The notes under the pieces were generated by a model that saw nothing but the letters and a program-made list of their open reading frames with translations, searched no databases and was not told the DNA's origin. 64,000 nucleotides of DNA from contig CM082581.2 in NCBI GenBank assembly GCA_040954595.2, forward strand, positions 7,626,001 through 7,690,000, given 5' to 3'. Shown in pieces: positions 1 through 12,231 of this stretch. Both the position numbers and the translations under genes were made by a program. Source of the stretch: Balanoglossus misakiensis. Lineage: Eukaryota > Hemichordata. The stretch's first letter is position 1. Every line of letters starts with the position of its first letter.

Positions 1-173
1 CGCGTAAAAGTTCGGGTGAGCGTGGAAAATTGTCGCATATGAAATTCAAAATGGCCGGCCGCCAAACTCATAACCGGGACTGGATACCACCAAGAAGGAA
101 CACGTTGAAAAACCGTGATTAATCGTCCAAAATATCAGTCACAACCGATCAACGGACATGCAGAGCCACTTAC

Positions 174-2176
174 ATTGGACATTAACCTCTACAGACCGAA
201 CGTCCTCTCCAAGTTGCCCATCGTGTAGTGTGTTGACGGCAGAGCAGGTGTACACCCCGGCTTGGGTTCGGCGAATTTCCCGAAATTCTACCACCTCCCC
301 TTCATGTATGGACAGATCAGGCCAGGTCCAGCTCACGTGGGCTTTAGGATTAGCATCGACAATGCATTCAAGTCGCAGATCTTCACCCTCTGTAAGAGTT
401 GTGTCGCCCACCGGCGCTATTTCTGGAGGATCTGGAAAAAAAAACATTCAAACTTCAGTAACGTTTTTCTTTCAATAAATATTATTTTTCTCTGCGTTCT
501 CTTCAGTTTACATGTGACCAAAGCGAGGAGTTCGGGAAATGGTATATTCTAAACAAGTGTATCTCGAAATATCAGCGCAAACATAAACGCATTATTCTTA
601 CATTGAACATCCAGGAGCACTCTCTCCGACGCGCCATCTTGTCTGCCGTCGTAGAATACACTGACAGCACCGCAGCTATATGACCCCGAGTGGTTTCTGT
701 GCGTGTTGTCAATAGTCAATTCTGGTCCGACCGACAGAACATTTCCACCAGGATCTCGCCAGGTGTATGTGGGAGCAGGATTGCTATCAGCGGCACACGT
801 TGCTTTAAACACGGCGTGTTCTTTAATGATCACATCGTTGGGAGGCTGTATGGCCGCTCCTTCAGGGGGGTCTGCAAGAAAGCATGGAGAGTAAGCCACA
901 CCCAATAGAAATGCAATTATGTAAATTAATGTAAATGACGATGCCAGGTGTTTTATATTATCACTCATACATTCGGAATAACTGACACTGAATGTTGAAT
1001 CTTATGCTTTGTCCGCATGTCGGCGATTCCTGCAGGTCATGATGGGTAAATCTGCAGTTATACACGTTGCCGTGGTCTTCTTTGTTGATCTCAATTGACA
1101 GTGCAAGAGGCGAATGACCAGTGGCGTTGGTGATGTCCTCTCCGTTAACACTCCACTTCAGTTCGCCTGGTGGCGCCACCGAACCTGTGTCACAGGTGAG
1201 AGTGATGACGTCACCGATAACTACTGTGTTGTCCGGACCGGTGTGTTCAGCTGAGCAGGTCAGATCATCTGAAAAATGAGGAAGCATCCATGAAAACCCG
1301 TGCAAGTTTGAAAATTTAATAACTTTTCATTGCACTTTCCGAAGTTTGAAATTTAAAATAATCTAAATTTTGCAATTTTAACCACAGAAACGATTCCCAT
1401 TTGACCAATAAACAAACACCAAATTCATCGTTATACAAATAAATCGCGTAAAACACTCATAACGCACCGACGATTCTCAACATGGCACTCTTGAAACTTG
1501 GATCAGTGCCGAAATTTTCGCAATTCCACAAGCCAGCGTCGGCGTCGGCATCAACGTTGGAGATCGTCAGATGATATTCCGCCCGAGACTGGTCTCCGGT
1601 GATCGCACAATTGCTGCAGACCGTGGAGTCGACATCCGTTCCCGCCGAGACGAATCTCTCCCTCGGCGATTTCTGTGACCACTGCGGCCAGCCAGGGTCG
1701 CCGTTCACCGTGTCGAATTTGCATTCAAGTGTCACCGTCGCGCCTTGCAGTACAAGCATGTCTTGCGGAACTCGATCCCAGTTTATTCCTAAGAACACAT
1801 ACAAAGGGACTAGCATTTAGTTATGTCTTCTGTTGCAATATCCCATTGCCAAAACGCACCAGGAGCCTCTGAAATATGCGACCAACTTCACGTTTAGCAA
1901 GTGTTATTGGTCGTTTTTAGAGTGAGAAAAGACAACGCAATGTGGTTTTAGGCTTGAAAGAATCATTTCTTTATAGTAAAAAGACGAATAGTGTCCCAGT
2001 GACCAATAGGCAAGAAAGTTGAATCTGAAGCATTCAAGCGACATGAAAGCAGGTCTGGTCATTCCGTTTGGCATACCATTGCACTGACATCGTCCATTCT
2101 GAAGTTACCACCTACCTTGACCGACACCGGCACCAAGCCAGGCAAAAATCACCGCAAATACAGGTACACGCGTCAT
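174..2176 (-). CDS. Ig-superfamily receptor or secreted protein, 5' part (3' end outside window)
   Basis: Exons in order: 2116-2176 (start ATG and signal peptide MTRVPVFAVIFAWLGAGVGQ), 1468-1788, 987-1268, 602-871 and 174-431. Every junction is phase 1 with clear donors (GTAGGT, GTGCGT, GTCAGT, GTAAGA, GTAAGT). This is the classic symmetrical Ig exon arrangement. The first domain is V-like, with cysteines in VTLECKF and LWNC, the strand EYHLTI and an extra CSNCAITG motif. The second has ITLTC and VYNC. The third and fourth begin YPPE and carry FKATC/SYSC and LRLEC/VYTC. The donor after residue 397 opens an intron that leaves the window, so membrane span and tail are unknown. The family is clearly Ig (cell-surface adhesion or recognition), with a kirrel/nephrin-like look to the first domain. 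No ortholog can be named. It is a close neighbour and probable paralog of the gene at 3443-5785. Confidence 0.85.
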
Positions 2177-3442
2177 CTCTCCCGAAAACTAAACGCGTCT
2201 GAGTTAACCCCTGCAAAACATGTTTTCCTAAAATCGTGCATACATTGTTATGTAAATTTTCCAAACTACAGTAGTTCCGTAAATCCTGCAGCGAACAGAT
2301 AAGATTCAGTCGTAATTGTCTGTATAGTACTGCTGTTTTATGTTTTGTTAATTCGCTCTCGCTTCCCCTTGTATGCATCGTGTACTTTATTTCTTTACTC
2401 CAGTGTTGTACAGGAGGAAGTTGTGTGTAAGTTTGAGTGTAGGACACAGTCCCTCAGGAATCTTTCTTGGGGGACTGTGTGTAGGAGTAACACATTGGGG
2501 TACACTCAATAGTATGGCCGCCACTATTTCAATAATTACAGTTTATTAAACGAAAATATGCCATCGGTACAAAGTGAGTACAGTATTCAGATGCACAAAT
2601 CGGAAGAAAACGTTGCATTGCTTGATTGCATGAGAATGTAATATTCAATTCAGTATCGTAGGATATTTATGTGTAAAAGTATCTGAGAATGTAATGAAGT
2701 GGTAGACTTGACTATAGAAAAGTAATGATCATCCTCCATACTTTGACCAATGCAGTTATAAACACATCCTATGTTGTAAATACATCCTCACCATTGTTAT
2801 GCTGTCGCCCTTTTAATTTAGTTCGTATAAAAAGTTGGAAAGCGTCTCTCTGAAGTTATTCTTTCGTTAGTATTTAGATTCCATTCTCGTTCAAAAAATA
2901 CACTTGTTTCTATATTAATGCCTATTTTAACATTTCACTCTCTCTAAAATCCATCGCCATATAAAAAAGATGAAAAATCGTCAACACTGGCATCAGATTC
3001 TTTGTATAATATGCCCATCTATCATTGAAAGTATTATGTAAATTACTCTAAAGTCAGTCTATTTTCTGTTAGAAACATGGTGTCAAATGTTTTTAAGAAT
3101 GGTAAAAAAAATCTACAGAGAAACGACACATCGAATAAGCTACTAACCCTACAGCCATGGATTAGGATACTAGAATCATAAATGGAAGACCTTGGTCGGA
3201 TTCTTTCTTCCATAAATATTCTCTACATGTATTTCGATGTGAACGTCACCGAACAAGTTTACATTTAACACCAAATCAGCTATTCTTACTGGCAAGGTAG
3301 TTAAAATTCGCGCGAAGATATGGAGTTCCCCAGCTTGGAGCGTCGCGTATTTTTACATACTTGGGCTTGAATTGGTACATGTATGTGGGCATCGTTGTAC
3401 CATGTAATCTTCGGTTTGTCTGTGGATGTGACGCCCTCAGTG

Positions 3443-5785
3443 TCAATTTACAGAGTAACACGGTGAACAGAGAACGGTCGCTAGAAGTACAGACAGCAGC
3501 GTGATGATTAACTTCCCCGTTGACGACACTTCGCCGGACGAGGCGCTTGTCGATCCACCATACGCCCTTGTCACTGTGATAAGGTATAATAATTACAGTT
3601 GTATTGTTAAACGTATAACTTAAACAGTCTCAGGGGTGTTTGTGGGGGGGGGGGGGGATCAAACGGCAATAAAATGCCCTCCAAATACTTCTATGGCATT
3701 ATTTTATGTTGTAAACACTGTCACTGTCAAGTCGAAACAATACATGTATATAGTATTTCTTACTATAGTTTGTGAGTGTCCAGGGTTCTGACGTGTTCTT
3801 CCCGTGATCATTGGTTGCTACGCAAGTGATATTTACAGCCTTTGATGGAGATACGTCGACTGTCTCACCGCTCTTTCCTAAACTTGGCCAGTAGTACGAA
3901 GCCGGCGGGTTACTGTCCGAAGAACACGTCAGCCGTATTAGGTTAGACAAGAACTCTTCGTGACGAATAGTGGTGTTATGTGGCCCATCTGGAATGAAAT
4001 TTCAATAATCAATTGAAGTCTTACATTTTCGTACATATCCACAATAATCAAGCTTTGGCTTGGGAAATATTCCGAATACGAAAACGTGGGATATGTTTTC
4101 GGGGTATGTACCATGAAAATGTACTATAACTGTTAAATTACAGGCCTGGGCCTTATACACACCTCCAAAGCTAGATATCTGCGCACAGTCGTAAACTTTC
4201 CCGTGTATATGTTGATAAATGACGACAAGCTACCTCGTTTAAGACTTGTACTTTGTACTTCATACTTACAATGCACCCCTAAGGTTATATATGCCTCCTT
4301 ATCGGTTGGTGTAACGCTGTTCGAGGCTTTGCATGAGATTCGTTTTCCGTCATCCTCTCGGGACGCATTCAGCCCGAGTTTGGTGAGGTTCTCCGAACCT
4401 GGTATCAAAATATCGTCCCTGTACCATGTGAGCCTGACACAAGGTGATTGACAACCGCGAGGAATACATCGCAGTGTGATCGGAGCACCTTCGCGTGTTT
4501 CGTAGACTCTGCCTGTTCTGTGTGTATCTTGTGGTTCGTCGGCTATGCCTATGTCCAAACCCGTGCAGGGACCTGTAAAATTAATGCGAGTGAATGCAGT
4601 TGGCTCGTGTAGTATATGGATCTGATTTGATACGTGGTTACACATCAAGGAAACCAAGCCAATGTCAACATTGGTGTAGGTGATAATGAAGCGAAAGCGA
4701 TGAAGACCATAGTAAATTCAATAAAAGCGAAGGGACAGTTTTGTATGACTCAGCTACGAATACGTCACGTGCATAAATTATCAGGTGATTGTGCAACGTA
4801 CTTGGAAACGCAATGGTCGTTTCATAGTAATTTGGGTCTGCTCTGAATTGTGAGCATCTCCATGTACCAATGTGATGACTCGTCACAACGCCGATGGTCA
4901 GGTGATATTCGCCTTCAAAGTGGTTGCCGGTGATATTGCACGTTTGACAGTCTCGAATATTTTGTCCCGAAGACACACGTCTATAGTTTGGGCTTTGTTG
5001 AGACCATGTTGGCTTATGGCCATGCTGTGTAAGTCCCGAAAGACTGCAAGTCAGTGTAACTGTACCATTTTCTGTCGAACAAACATCTGTTGCTGGTTTG
5101 GTTTGCCATCTATGTGTGCCTGTAAACATGGAAAGATATAATGGTCATATATATGTACAACGTGACAGTAGCTCTACCGAATGATATATGTTTGAATCGC
5201 CGCATGACATCGACAGCCAGCAGGGATTTCCCTTCACGTGGGAAGATTCTACTGCGCAGGTCTAAAGTTGTCAATTAAGTACGTGACTGAAATTTTAAGG
5301 ACACGGCGGAATGATGCCGAACCAAAACAACAAGCAAGTGTTAAAATAAAAGGGTGACACCACTCCGGTCTAGTTCTCTGCAGTACACCGATGTCCCCAA
5401 GTTTGAAATTTATCGATTTGTCTGATTGACCATTACAGTATCAGACAGTATTTGGCATGAAATTGTTAGTGTATTTTGACGAGGCGCCTCGGTTGCCATG
5501 CATACTGCAGATTAGAGAAAGCATTCGCCATCGTTGCGTATAATTTCATCTGTATTCATCACAATAACACATAACAAATAGCTACACATACCATCAATGA
5601 GCATCGACCCCCAATAATACACGGCGATTAACTAATAAGCAATATAGGTCACATCGAAATTAATGTCGATACATTCTTGAGGGGATCTGTCAATACACTA
5701 CATGTATATATAAAGCGATTCAAATCACGCCATTCTTACCTCTCACAGCAGACACTAGAAGAGAGAATATCACAACGGACAGCAT
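3443..5785 (-). CDS. Complete single-pass Ig-superfamily membrane protein, three Ig-like domains
   Basis: Exons: 5740-5785 (ATG and signal peptide MLSVVIFSLLVSAVR), 4802-5119, 4270-4572, 3764-3988 and 3443-3573, all joined in phase 1. The total is 1,023 nt, or 340 residues plus TGA. Domain 1 is V-like, with cysteines in VTLTC and TWRC, an extra CQTCNITG motif and the strand EYHLTI. Domain 2 has ITLRC and ISCKAS. Domain 3 begins YGPHN and has IRLTC and ITCVA. The last exon encodes a Gly/Ser/Thr stalk, then a hydrophobic span (KLIITLLSVLLATVL), then the tail CSPCYSVN and the stop. The tail is too short for a signalling motif, and its two cysteines could be palmitoylated. Domain 1 shares WSQ-SP, C-x2-C-x-ITG and EYHLTI with the gene to its left, so the two look like a tandem duplicate pair. 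Role inferred: surface recognition or adhesion. Confidence 0.87.
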
Positions 5786-6153
5786 TTTGTGTTTCACGCA
5801 GACGTTAGATATGCGATTGTGGTTTGAGACAGAGAAACCCACTAACAACATGTGACCGCTCAGCCATTGTTAGATCGTGATGCACGGGGAATTTCCCAGA
5901 CGTACTTGCTATTCGGGTAATTTTACTGACGCATCAAAATGATGTCACAGCTACAATCGACGACTCAATTTCAACATTATTAACGTCCAGACACAAAACA
6001 CTAGTACGTAATTTTTTTACGACCTGTCTGACACATCGATGACCTCTTAGTTTCGCATCACATCATGATTATTTTTTAAATGGGATACCCCTACTGAAAG
6101 GATCTCTACATTGAGCAATACGCATGTCATATATGAATATGTATGCATGTATA

Positions 6154-6325
6154 GTATGTATGTATGTATGTATGTATGTATGTATGTATGTATGTATGTA
6201 TGTATGTATGTATGTATGTATGTATGTATGTATGTATGTATGTATGTATGTATGTATGTATGTATGTATGTATGTATGTATGTATGTATGTATGTATGTA
6301 TGTATGTATGTATGTATGTATGTAT
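6154..6325. repeat. (GTAT)n microsatellite
   Basis: An almost pure tetranucleotide array of about 43 copies, 172 bp long. It lies just downstream (minus strand) of the candidate signal-peptide exon. It is open in several frames on both strands, giving meaningless YVCM or HTYI repeats. Confidence 0.97.
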
Positions 6326-6355
6326 ATTTTTGGTAGAAGCTTAACAAGAACTTAC

Positions 6356-6410
6356 ATTCAACAGTAAACAGCACGACAAACAACAACAGTGATACTTGGT
6401 AGACGCACAT
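6356..6410 (-). CDS. Candidate extra signal-peptide exon (alternative first exon of the Ig gene at 3443-5785, or orphan)
   Basis: An ATG at 6410 opens MCVYQVSLLLFVVLFTVE, a typical signal peptide. It is followed by T and the strong donor GTAAGT (6355-6350) in phase 1. Signal exons of both neighbouring Ig genes have this size, phase and layout. No Ig exon lies between here and 5785. The simplest use is splicing to the acceptor at 5119, which restores frame (T+GC gives Cys). It could instead be a relic of a deleted third paralog. A tetranucleotide repeat begins 25 bp inside the intron. Confidence 0.5.
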
Positions 6411-9400
6411 CTCATCAATCCTGCAGTTTATGAATACTCCAAAGAAGTCGAAGTCGTCATGATATCCGTCAAAGCACGTGATTCCAGGTAGTCGCTGGCG
6501 GGAATTTTCTCTCCTTCGATCCACTTGAGGACTTCAACACCCACACCGCACTAGCGTTGGCCTTGAATAACAGCCACTGGGGGTTCAAAGTTTCGGTTTC
6601 CATAGTGCGTGGAATTTATTACGCTCTCAAGGAGATCCGGCATAAATTGAGATATATTACATGTTGTGAAGGCCTGTCATACATGTCTATGTGGCCAATG
6701 TGACGACACTATTTAATTAATTTAGTTTAGACACAGCGAACAGAAGATTAGTCCAGAGGGTAAATTCACTTCAGTGGTGCTATCGGAGTGCATTGTGAAG
6801 TCTAAGCTACTGTGCCAAAGGTGAGAAGGGGCAGTAAACCGAGAATGGAGTGCCTGACCTTATGGACCCGGGCATTGCACAGGTATCGGCGGTCTCTTAG
6901 CAATAGTAGTATTATGATAAGGATAGTCAGCTTGTTTCCAAGTCCAAACATTTGAATGTTCGTGAAATAATTAATACAGACGAAGATTTCTTCACAGACA
7001 ACACCCACTTTTAAAAAGCCACGTTTATTTTTTTATTTCTTGTATGACATTACAATTCACCCGACATCTTAAGTGATTGATGTCAGTGCTACTTCTTTAT
7101 GAAAGCTGTATGAACACTACATGGTCCGGGATTCACAACAATATAGCTCATTGAAATATATATTCATATGTTTGTCTATTCTGGGATATAAATTACTGAA
7201 CTTGGCACAAGAGTACATTTTTTATTTGCATATCATGCCCCACAGCGCCCTCGCTCGGCGTCTTTGATAAGACAGGAGGAGTGCATGGCTGCGAATCTTG
7301 AAAACAAATCTCTCGGCGTTTTCCAAGCACGTTACGCCATTTTTTTAATTGGTTGATATTCTAATACGCATGTCCACACCCTTTGCTATAACCAGGGATC
7401 GATATGTTTGTGTTTATCCAGTCAAATTGGCCATTTTAAGTTTGAAAGTAAAATCGTGAAAATAGTGCAAAAAATGGCGGGTGTTGGGGCTTAAACTTTG
7501 GTAAATGTCTGAATGTGTTTTTTAACATTCCACTCTTAGCATCCGCAGTTAATTCGTATTCAAAGCACAGTCGACGGCTTGACTGTGTTTGTCTCTCAAC
7601 ACACCAACACGTTCGCGGTATACCTTCATCGCGTCGGTCGCTCAAGCTGCCGCTTCCGTTGCCAAGCAATTGCCTCTCCTCTAAGTTTCGACTTCTCGTT
7701 TACCTTCGGAAAACCAGGCGCCTTTCGCGCTGTTTCCTTGGTTACAGTGACGGAGCTTCCGAGTGATAAACTTTCAGCGCTGCTGTAACAAGGAACACGC
7801 TCTCTATTTAGCTCGGGTAAAGAATTGCCAGGAACTCGGGGATTTCATTCTGCGTCATACTGAACTTTTTTATCGGATACAATTGCTTTATCACAAAGTA
7901 GCAAATTGAGAGGAAAACGTTTTCTAAGGTGCTCACCGCTAAACCATTTCACGGGTCTGTGATTAGATCAAATTGAATCCGACAGCCTTGTTGGTGTCTT
8001 ATATTAATGGCGTCATTAGTTCTCACCACAGTTAGGAACAAATGATGTTTAGGTAGGCAGGAGGCGTTTTAGAAAAATAAATTCATACGAATTATTGAAG
8101 TCGACGATCATGTAAAATGACGTCAAAATGTCAAAAAGTGTCAATCCAAACTTAAAGGCTGATATCTTTACATAGTATGAAGTGAAATCAAGAAAACCAG
8201 CAGATACAAGTACAATATTCGCACAACCTAACAATTAAAAATCCTACCACACAACTGTCATGTTAAAAAATGTCAGTAATCGTGTACTGGCAGTTCTGTG
8301 AATGAACACTGACTATTTTATTCTGAAAAATAACCACATAGTCCCTTTGGAACTTTTTAAATGGCAACACTGTACAATGACGTCATCACAATACAAAGAA
8401 TTGACTAGGAAACAAATGAGATCATTACAACACGAACTGTAAGAGCCATTAGGCATTTGTGTCTTTTATCTGGTGGACGGAAAAGAGATTGTTATTGCTT
8501 TCCAAATCTTTCAATCGTCAAACGCTTGAGATAAAATAGAACATTTGTCTTCAATTGACCTAAATATCCGCTGTATAGTATGTATTCAACCACTAAGGTT
8601 CTACACAGCTTCACTGATGAAAGGCGATACCGAAAGTATTCAACTCGCACGTCGGTTGCTTACATATGACCGGGCTCTAACTTCTGCGCGTTGAATATAC
8701 TGTGTCGTTTCGTTGGTTTTCGTGATGGATAGCTGGCCTCGCTGCAGCTTTGCATATGTCTGTAAACTCTGTAAATTTTGATAGAATTGTACAGATCGCA
8801 GTGACAAAACCAGCTGCAGAGCGCCGAGCTTTTTTTCAAATTTACAAACGACAGCATATACTCTTTAATTACATAAAATAAGTGGATATTCGCCATTTCA
8901 TTAAATCTTGAAATTTATATCTTTGGTATTAGGATAGTTTGGAGGAATCGAAAGGTTTCAAAAATGACCATTTTGATAACTGTGACGTCAATAGCCAATA
9001 AATCTACAATCTAGCTGCGCACGTATTCGACCTGTGTGGTTTTATATTCTTTACCTTTCAAGAGAAACAACATTTCCGTTAGCAACCGTTGCCACGCAAT
9101 TTGAACATTTCGTTATCGCCCTTACATTACGTAACTTTAAGGTATCCAAGTCAGTACAGAAGGATATTCCTAAGGATATATTTGAAAAGTATTTAATGTT
9201 TATATGCCTACATCTATTGTATATAATTTGTGTCGTATTTTGACAATTTTTTCATACGACATGTTTCTCAGACGTGTCTGGACGGATATACCTTGTTTAA
9301 TTGATGCAAGAATGCGGCATATAAGATTTGTTATTATTAAAACCTTACTTTTTCTACAATTTCTCACGCAGTTATCGTCAGTGATTCAAGTTGGTATTTA

Positions 9401-9468
9401 ACAGAACTTCCATTGTATGCAAAATAATCTAGCAACTGTTTTATAGTCAATCGATGCCTCTAGTCTCT
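6411..9468. other. Intergenic, no gene seen
   Basis: About 3 kb, AT-rich, with only short random open frames. It holds a full CRE-type palindrome TGACGTCA at 8378-8385 and an octamer-like ATTTGCAT at 7224-7231. Both are short enough to arise by chance. I see no repeat, RNA gene or exon with a family signature. Confidence 0.6.
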
Positions 9469-11181
9469 TCAGGCGGTGTTGTACACTTTAGCATGGCGCT
9501 TTGACTTCATTGGACTAGGCATTTCCTGATACACCCTACTCGTTTGCGACTGCTGAGTTGCCGGTCTGCTCACCGGGTTCCCTCTGCCCCTCCCGCGAGC
9601 CCTCCTCCCTCTCCCCCTCATTTTGGCAATGGCGTCTGCCACTACCATGGCCTGGGTCCCTTTCTTAACGTTAGGATGGATGATTCGTCCCGACTTCGTC
9701 TTGTAGACTTCCACCGCCCCCTTCTTCTTGTCTTGCACAAGGACCCACCTGTCTTCTTTTGGCTGCCGCGCGGGCGATGCGGGATTCTGGCTGGTGTCGC
9801 CGCCTTGGCGTGACGGCGACGGGGACGGCGAGGGCGACCTTCTGCCGTCTGTTCCCTGGCCTCCGCGCATGGCAGGGATGATCTGGTGTGACGTCAGATT
9901 CTGAATGATATTTTCGCTCGGTCTCCTGACGATGACTGGAGGGAGAGGTTCGCGCGGACTTTTAAGACCACCGGACGCGAGGTCGTCTTCTGTACAAGTC
10001 GCCTGGGGTTGATTAGCTCCGGACTTTGTCTTGTCGGCAAATGACGGAAGGTCTCCGAGAACGCTTTCCTGCGAGGGTCTCCTGTGGTCCTGGCTTGACG
10101 GCTTCTCGCCGCTGAGCTGTGAATCGTTATCATCGCACTGTTCTGTCTGCACAACTGGAACTCGGGGCGAAATTCTCCCTTCTCTGCTGGGCGTTTCCTG
10201 CCGCAATCTTTCCTCTGGAACTGTCCTCACTTCGTTGCGTGGCAAGCTGGTTGTTGACGAGCCGTTGGCGGTGGAAATGGTCGCCACCTCATCGGCTAGA
10301 ATCTCATCGATGGCGTCGTCGATCAGAGCCTCCTCCTCGTCTTTCTCCTTTTCTTTCACTGACTCTACGACGACCATTGGCGAGTCTATCCTCGAGATTG
10401 TCTCGTCCCCGCCACTTTCTTCGGCAGCGGGAGATTCTATCGCCTCGCCGGTAGAAAGTAACTGTTCCTCTCGCTCCCTGTTATCAGGAACAGCGCTAAC
10501 CTCTTGCCGCGGTCTCTTTATCGGTGCCTTGTTTCTCGCGTGGCGAGGCAACACTTTCTGCAGATCCTCGGGAATGTAGTCTGTATTTGCATATCCGATG
10601 TCGACCAAGAGTTTACACGCCTTAGAATCCATCATTTTCGCGGCGGCCAGGAGGACCGTTTCTCCCTCGCTGTTCTCTATCTCCAGGTCCAGCTTCTTCG
10701 GGAAGCGCTCCGTCTCCAGCATCAGCTGCATCACGGGGAAATTCCCGATGGTCGCCGCCAGCATCAGAGCCGAGTTGCCGTCTTCGTCCTGGAGGTTCGG
10801 GTCGACCTTCCCCGTCTGGATCAGCAAGTCCACGATGTCGGTCTTCCCTTCGTCCATGGAGGCGAACATGAGGGCCGAGCGGCCGCGCTTGTCCTGGGCG
10901 TTGACGTCGGCGCCGAAGTGCAGCAACAGCTCCACCATCTCCAGCGACGACTCCTCGTCTATGGCGCACGCCCGCATCAGCGGCGTCTGCGTGAACAAGT
11001 CTCGAAAATTCGTTTCGGCGTTTTCTTCGACGATTAGCCGCCTGACTTGATCGATGTCGGCGTTTTTGACAGCTCGTATCAAGGCCTTCTCGTTGGACGT
11101 CATTCTCGCCGTGCTTCGCCCGCCGCGGGGGCGTCTTGTAGCCCGGTCCGCCTCCTCCGTGAGATCTGAAATCGACTCCAT
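9469..11181 (-). CDS. Intronless ankyrin-repeat protein, 570 aa, with Arg/Gly-rich C-terminus
   Basis: A single uninterrupted frame. The start ATG has a good context (AAAATGG), and the stop is TGA at 9471-9469. Residues about 30-205 hold four to five ankyrin repeats, visible in TPLMRACAIDEESSLEMVELL, GADVNAQDKRGRSALMFAS, DPNLQDEDGNSALMLAATIG and NSEGETVLLAAA. Ankyrin repeats bind partner proteins. Residues about 210-480 are low-complexity, acidic or Ser/Pro-rich and probably disordered. Near the C-terminus is a compact segment (RWVLVQDKKKGAVEVYKTKSG), then a basic stretch (MRGRGRRARGRGRG) that could bind RNA or act as a nuclear signal. The intronless layout and N-terminal repeats recall vertebrate ANKRD34 proteins, but the C-terminal half does not let me confirm this. 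The coding region is more GC-rich than its surroundings. Partners and location are unknown. Confidence 0.9.
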   Translation of the reverse strand: MESISDLTEEADRATRRPRGGRSTARMTSNEKALIRAVKNADIDQVRRLIVEENAETNFRDLFTQTPLMRACAIDEESSLEMVELLLHFGADVNAQDKRGRSALMFASMDEGKTDIVDLLIQTGKVDPNLQDEDGNSALMLAATIGNFPVMQLMLETERFPKKLDLEIENSEGETVLLAAAKMMDSKACKLLVDIGYANTDYIPEDLQKVLPRHARNKAPIKRPRQEVSAVPDNREREEQLLSTGEAIESPAAEESGGDETISRIDSPMVVVESVKEKEKDEEEALIDDAIDEILADEVATISTANGSSTTSLPRNEVRTVPEERLRQETPSREGRISPRVPVVQTEQCDDNDSQLSGEKPSSQDHRRPSQESVLGDLPSFADKTKSGANQPQATCTEDDLASGGLKSPREPLPPVIVRRPSENIIQNLTSHQIIPAMRGGQGTDGRRSPSPSPSPSRQGGDTSQNPASPARQPKEDRWVLVQDKKKGAVEVYKTKSGRIIHPNVKKGTQAMVVADAIAKMRGRGRRARGRGRGNPVSRPATQQSQTSRVYQEMPSPMKSKRHAKVYNTA

Positions 11182-12120
11182 TTTACCGTCTTTTGATGAT
11201 CAAAAGTGTGTCTGTATGGGGAATTCACAAAAAACAGGTGTATTATTTAAAAAAAAAAAAACAGACACTCATTCCACTGCGTGACACAACCATACGTGCC
11301 AACTCCGTATCAAAGATAATTATAACATTATGATATAACTTCATATGGAGTTATAGGAAGCCTCAGCAATTTTCACTGTGGAAATTCTACGTGCTGTGAC
11401 TATGCCCAGCAGCTTGGAAAAATTCCAACCTATAACATGGCATCATCGTCGCAAAATTAGCAGTTGATTGCCTTATAACACGCAGGGTCAACGAATCGGC
11501 TCGAGTCCACACTTTATAATCCCATGCATATGCGACAGTAATACCGCATAAACATTCAATGTTCACTAATATCGCTGACTCGTACCTACCCCACACGACT
11601 CATTTTACCGTAAACGTTATACACGACCAACAAATGTACATGTACTCACGAGCGTGGCTTGCCTTCAATTGCGTTTGAAGAATGACTGTGCTTTATACAC
11701 AACACAATGACTCAACAGTCGCTGCTTGCTTTTATATACGCTCTATGTATATGAGGAGCAAATTGGAATAAACAAATTGAAATCCTTATCCTCTAATACT
11801 CCATCAATACGTGTCACTTCAGAAAGAACAAATACACATTACCCCACAGCGAGGCAACAACCGTTCATTGGCCATTCGTCTGTACGATATTGCCACTTTA
11901 AATTTAAAAAATAATATAGACCAAAGGATATACAATTACTCCACGCATCGCCTGTAGACTTTTATTTTAGTTCTAGGCGTCTCTCCATTCTGCTTGACTG
12001 TTTTTGCACAAAATTGCAGTGCGCACGTTCTGGGTATATTTACTTCAAGAATTACCCCGTTTCCTATGTCGGATTATATTATTAAGAGGTTGTTTGCAAG
12101 ATTGAGAAGATTTATGCTTG

Positions 12121-12231
12121 GTTGAAATCGTTTCTTCGTTATTAAAATCTACGATCATGAAAGTATGTTTATTTATGTGTGATTAAAATCGTTTTTGCTT
12201 TATTGAAAGTTACGATAACAGAGCCGTGTTT
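12121..12231. repeat. Imperfect tandem duplication, unit about 61 bp
   Basis: Two consecutive diverged copies share the pattern T-G/A-AAATCGTTT...TTATT(A/G)AAA...TACGAT. Identity is roughly 70% by eye. There is no coding potential. Confidence 0.5.

Noticed and set aside
6069-6524. Long TYIH or YVCM repeat frames
   Set aside because: They come from the (GTAT)n microsatellite. Only the 55-bp signal-peptide segment at 6356-6410 is retained as a candidate exon.
7224-7231. Octamer ATTTGCAT upstream of the Ig genes, recalling Ig-gene promoters
   Set aside because: A single 8-mer is expected about once in this much DNA, and it is not positioned near a predicted start.
10031-11050. Plus-strand frames opposite the ankyrin gene
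   Set aside because: Antisense shadows of GC-rich coding sequence; the minus-strand frame has clear ankyrin motifs.
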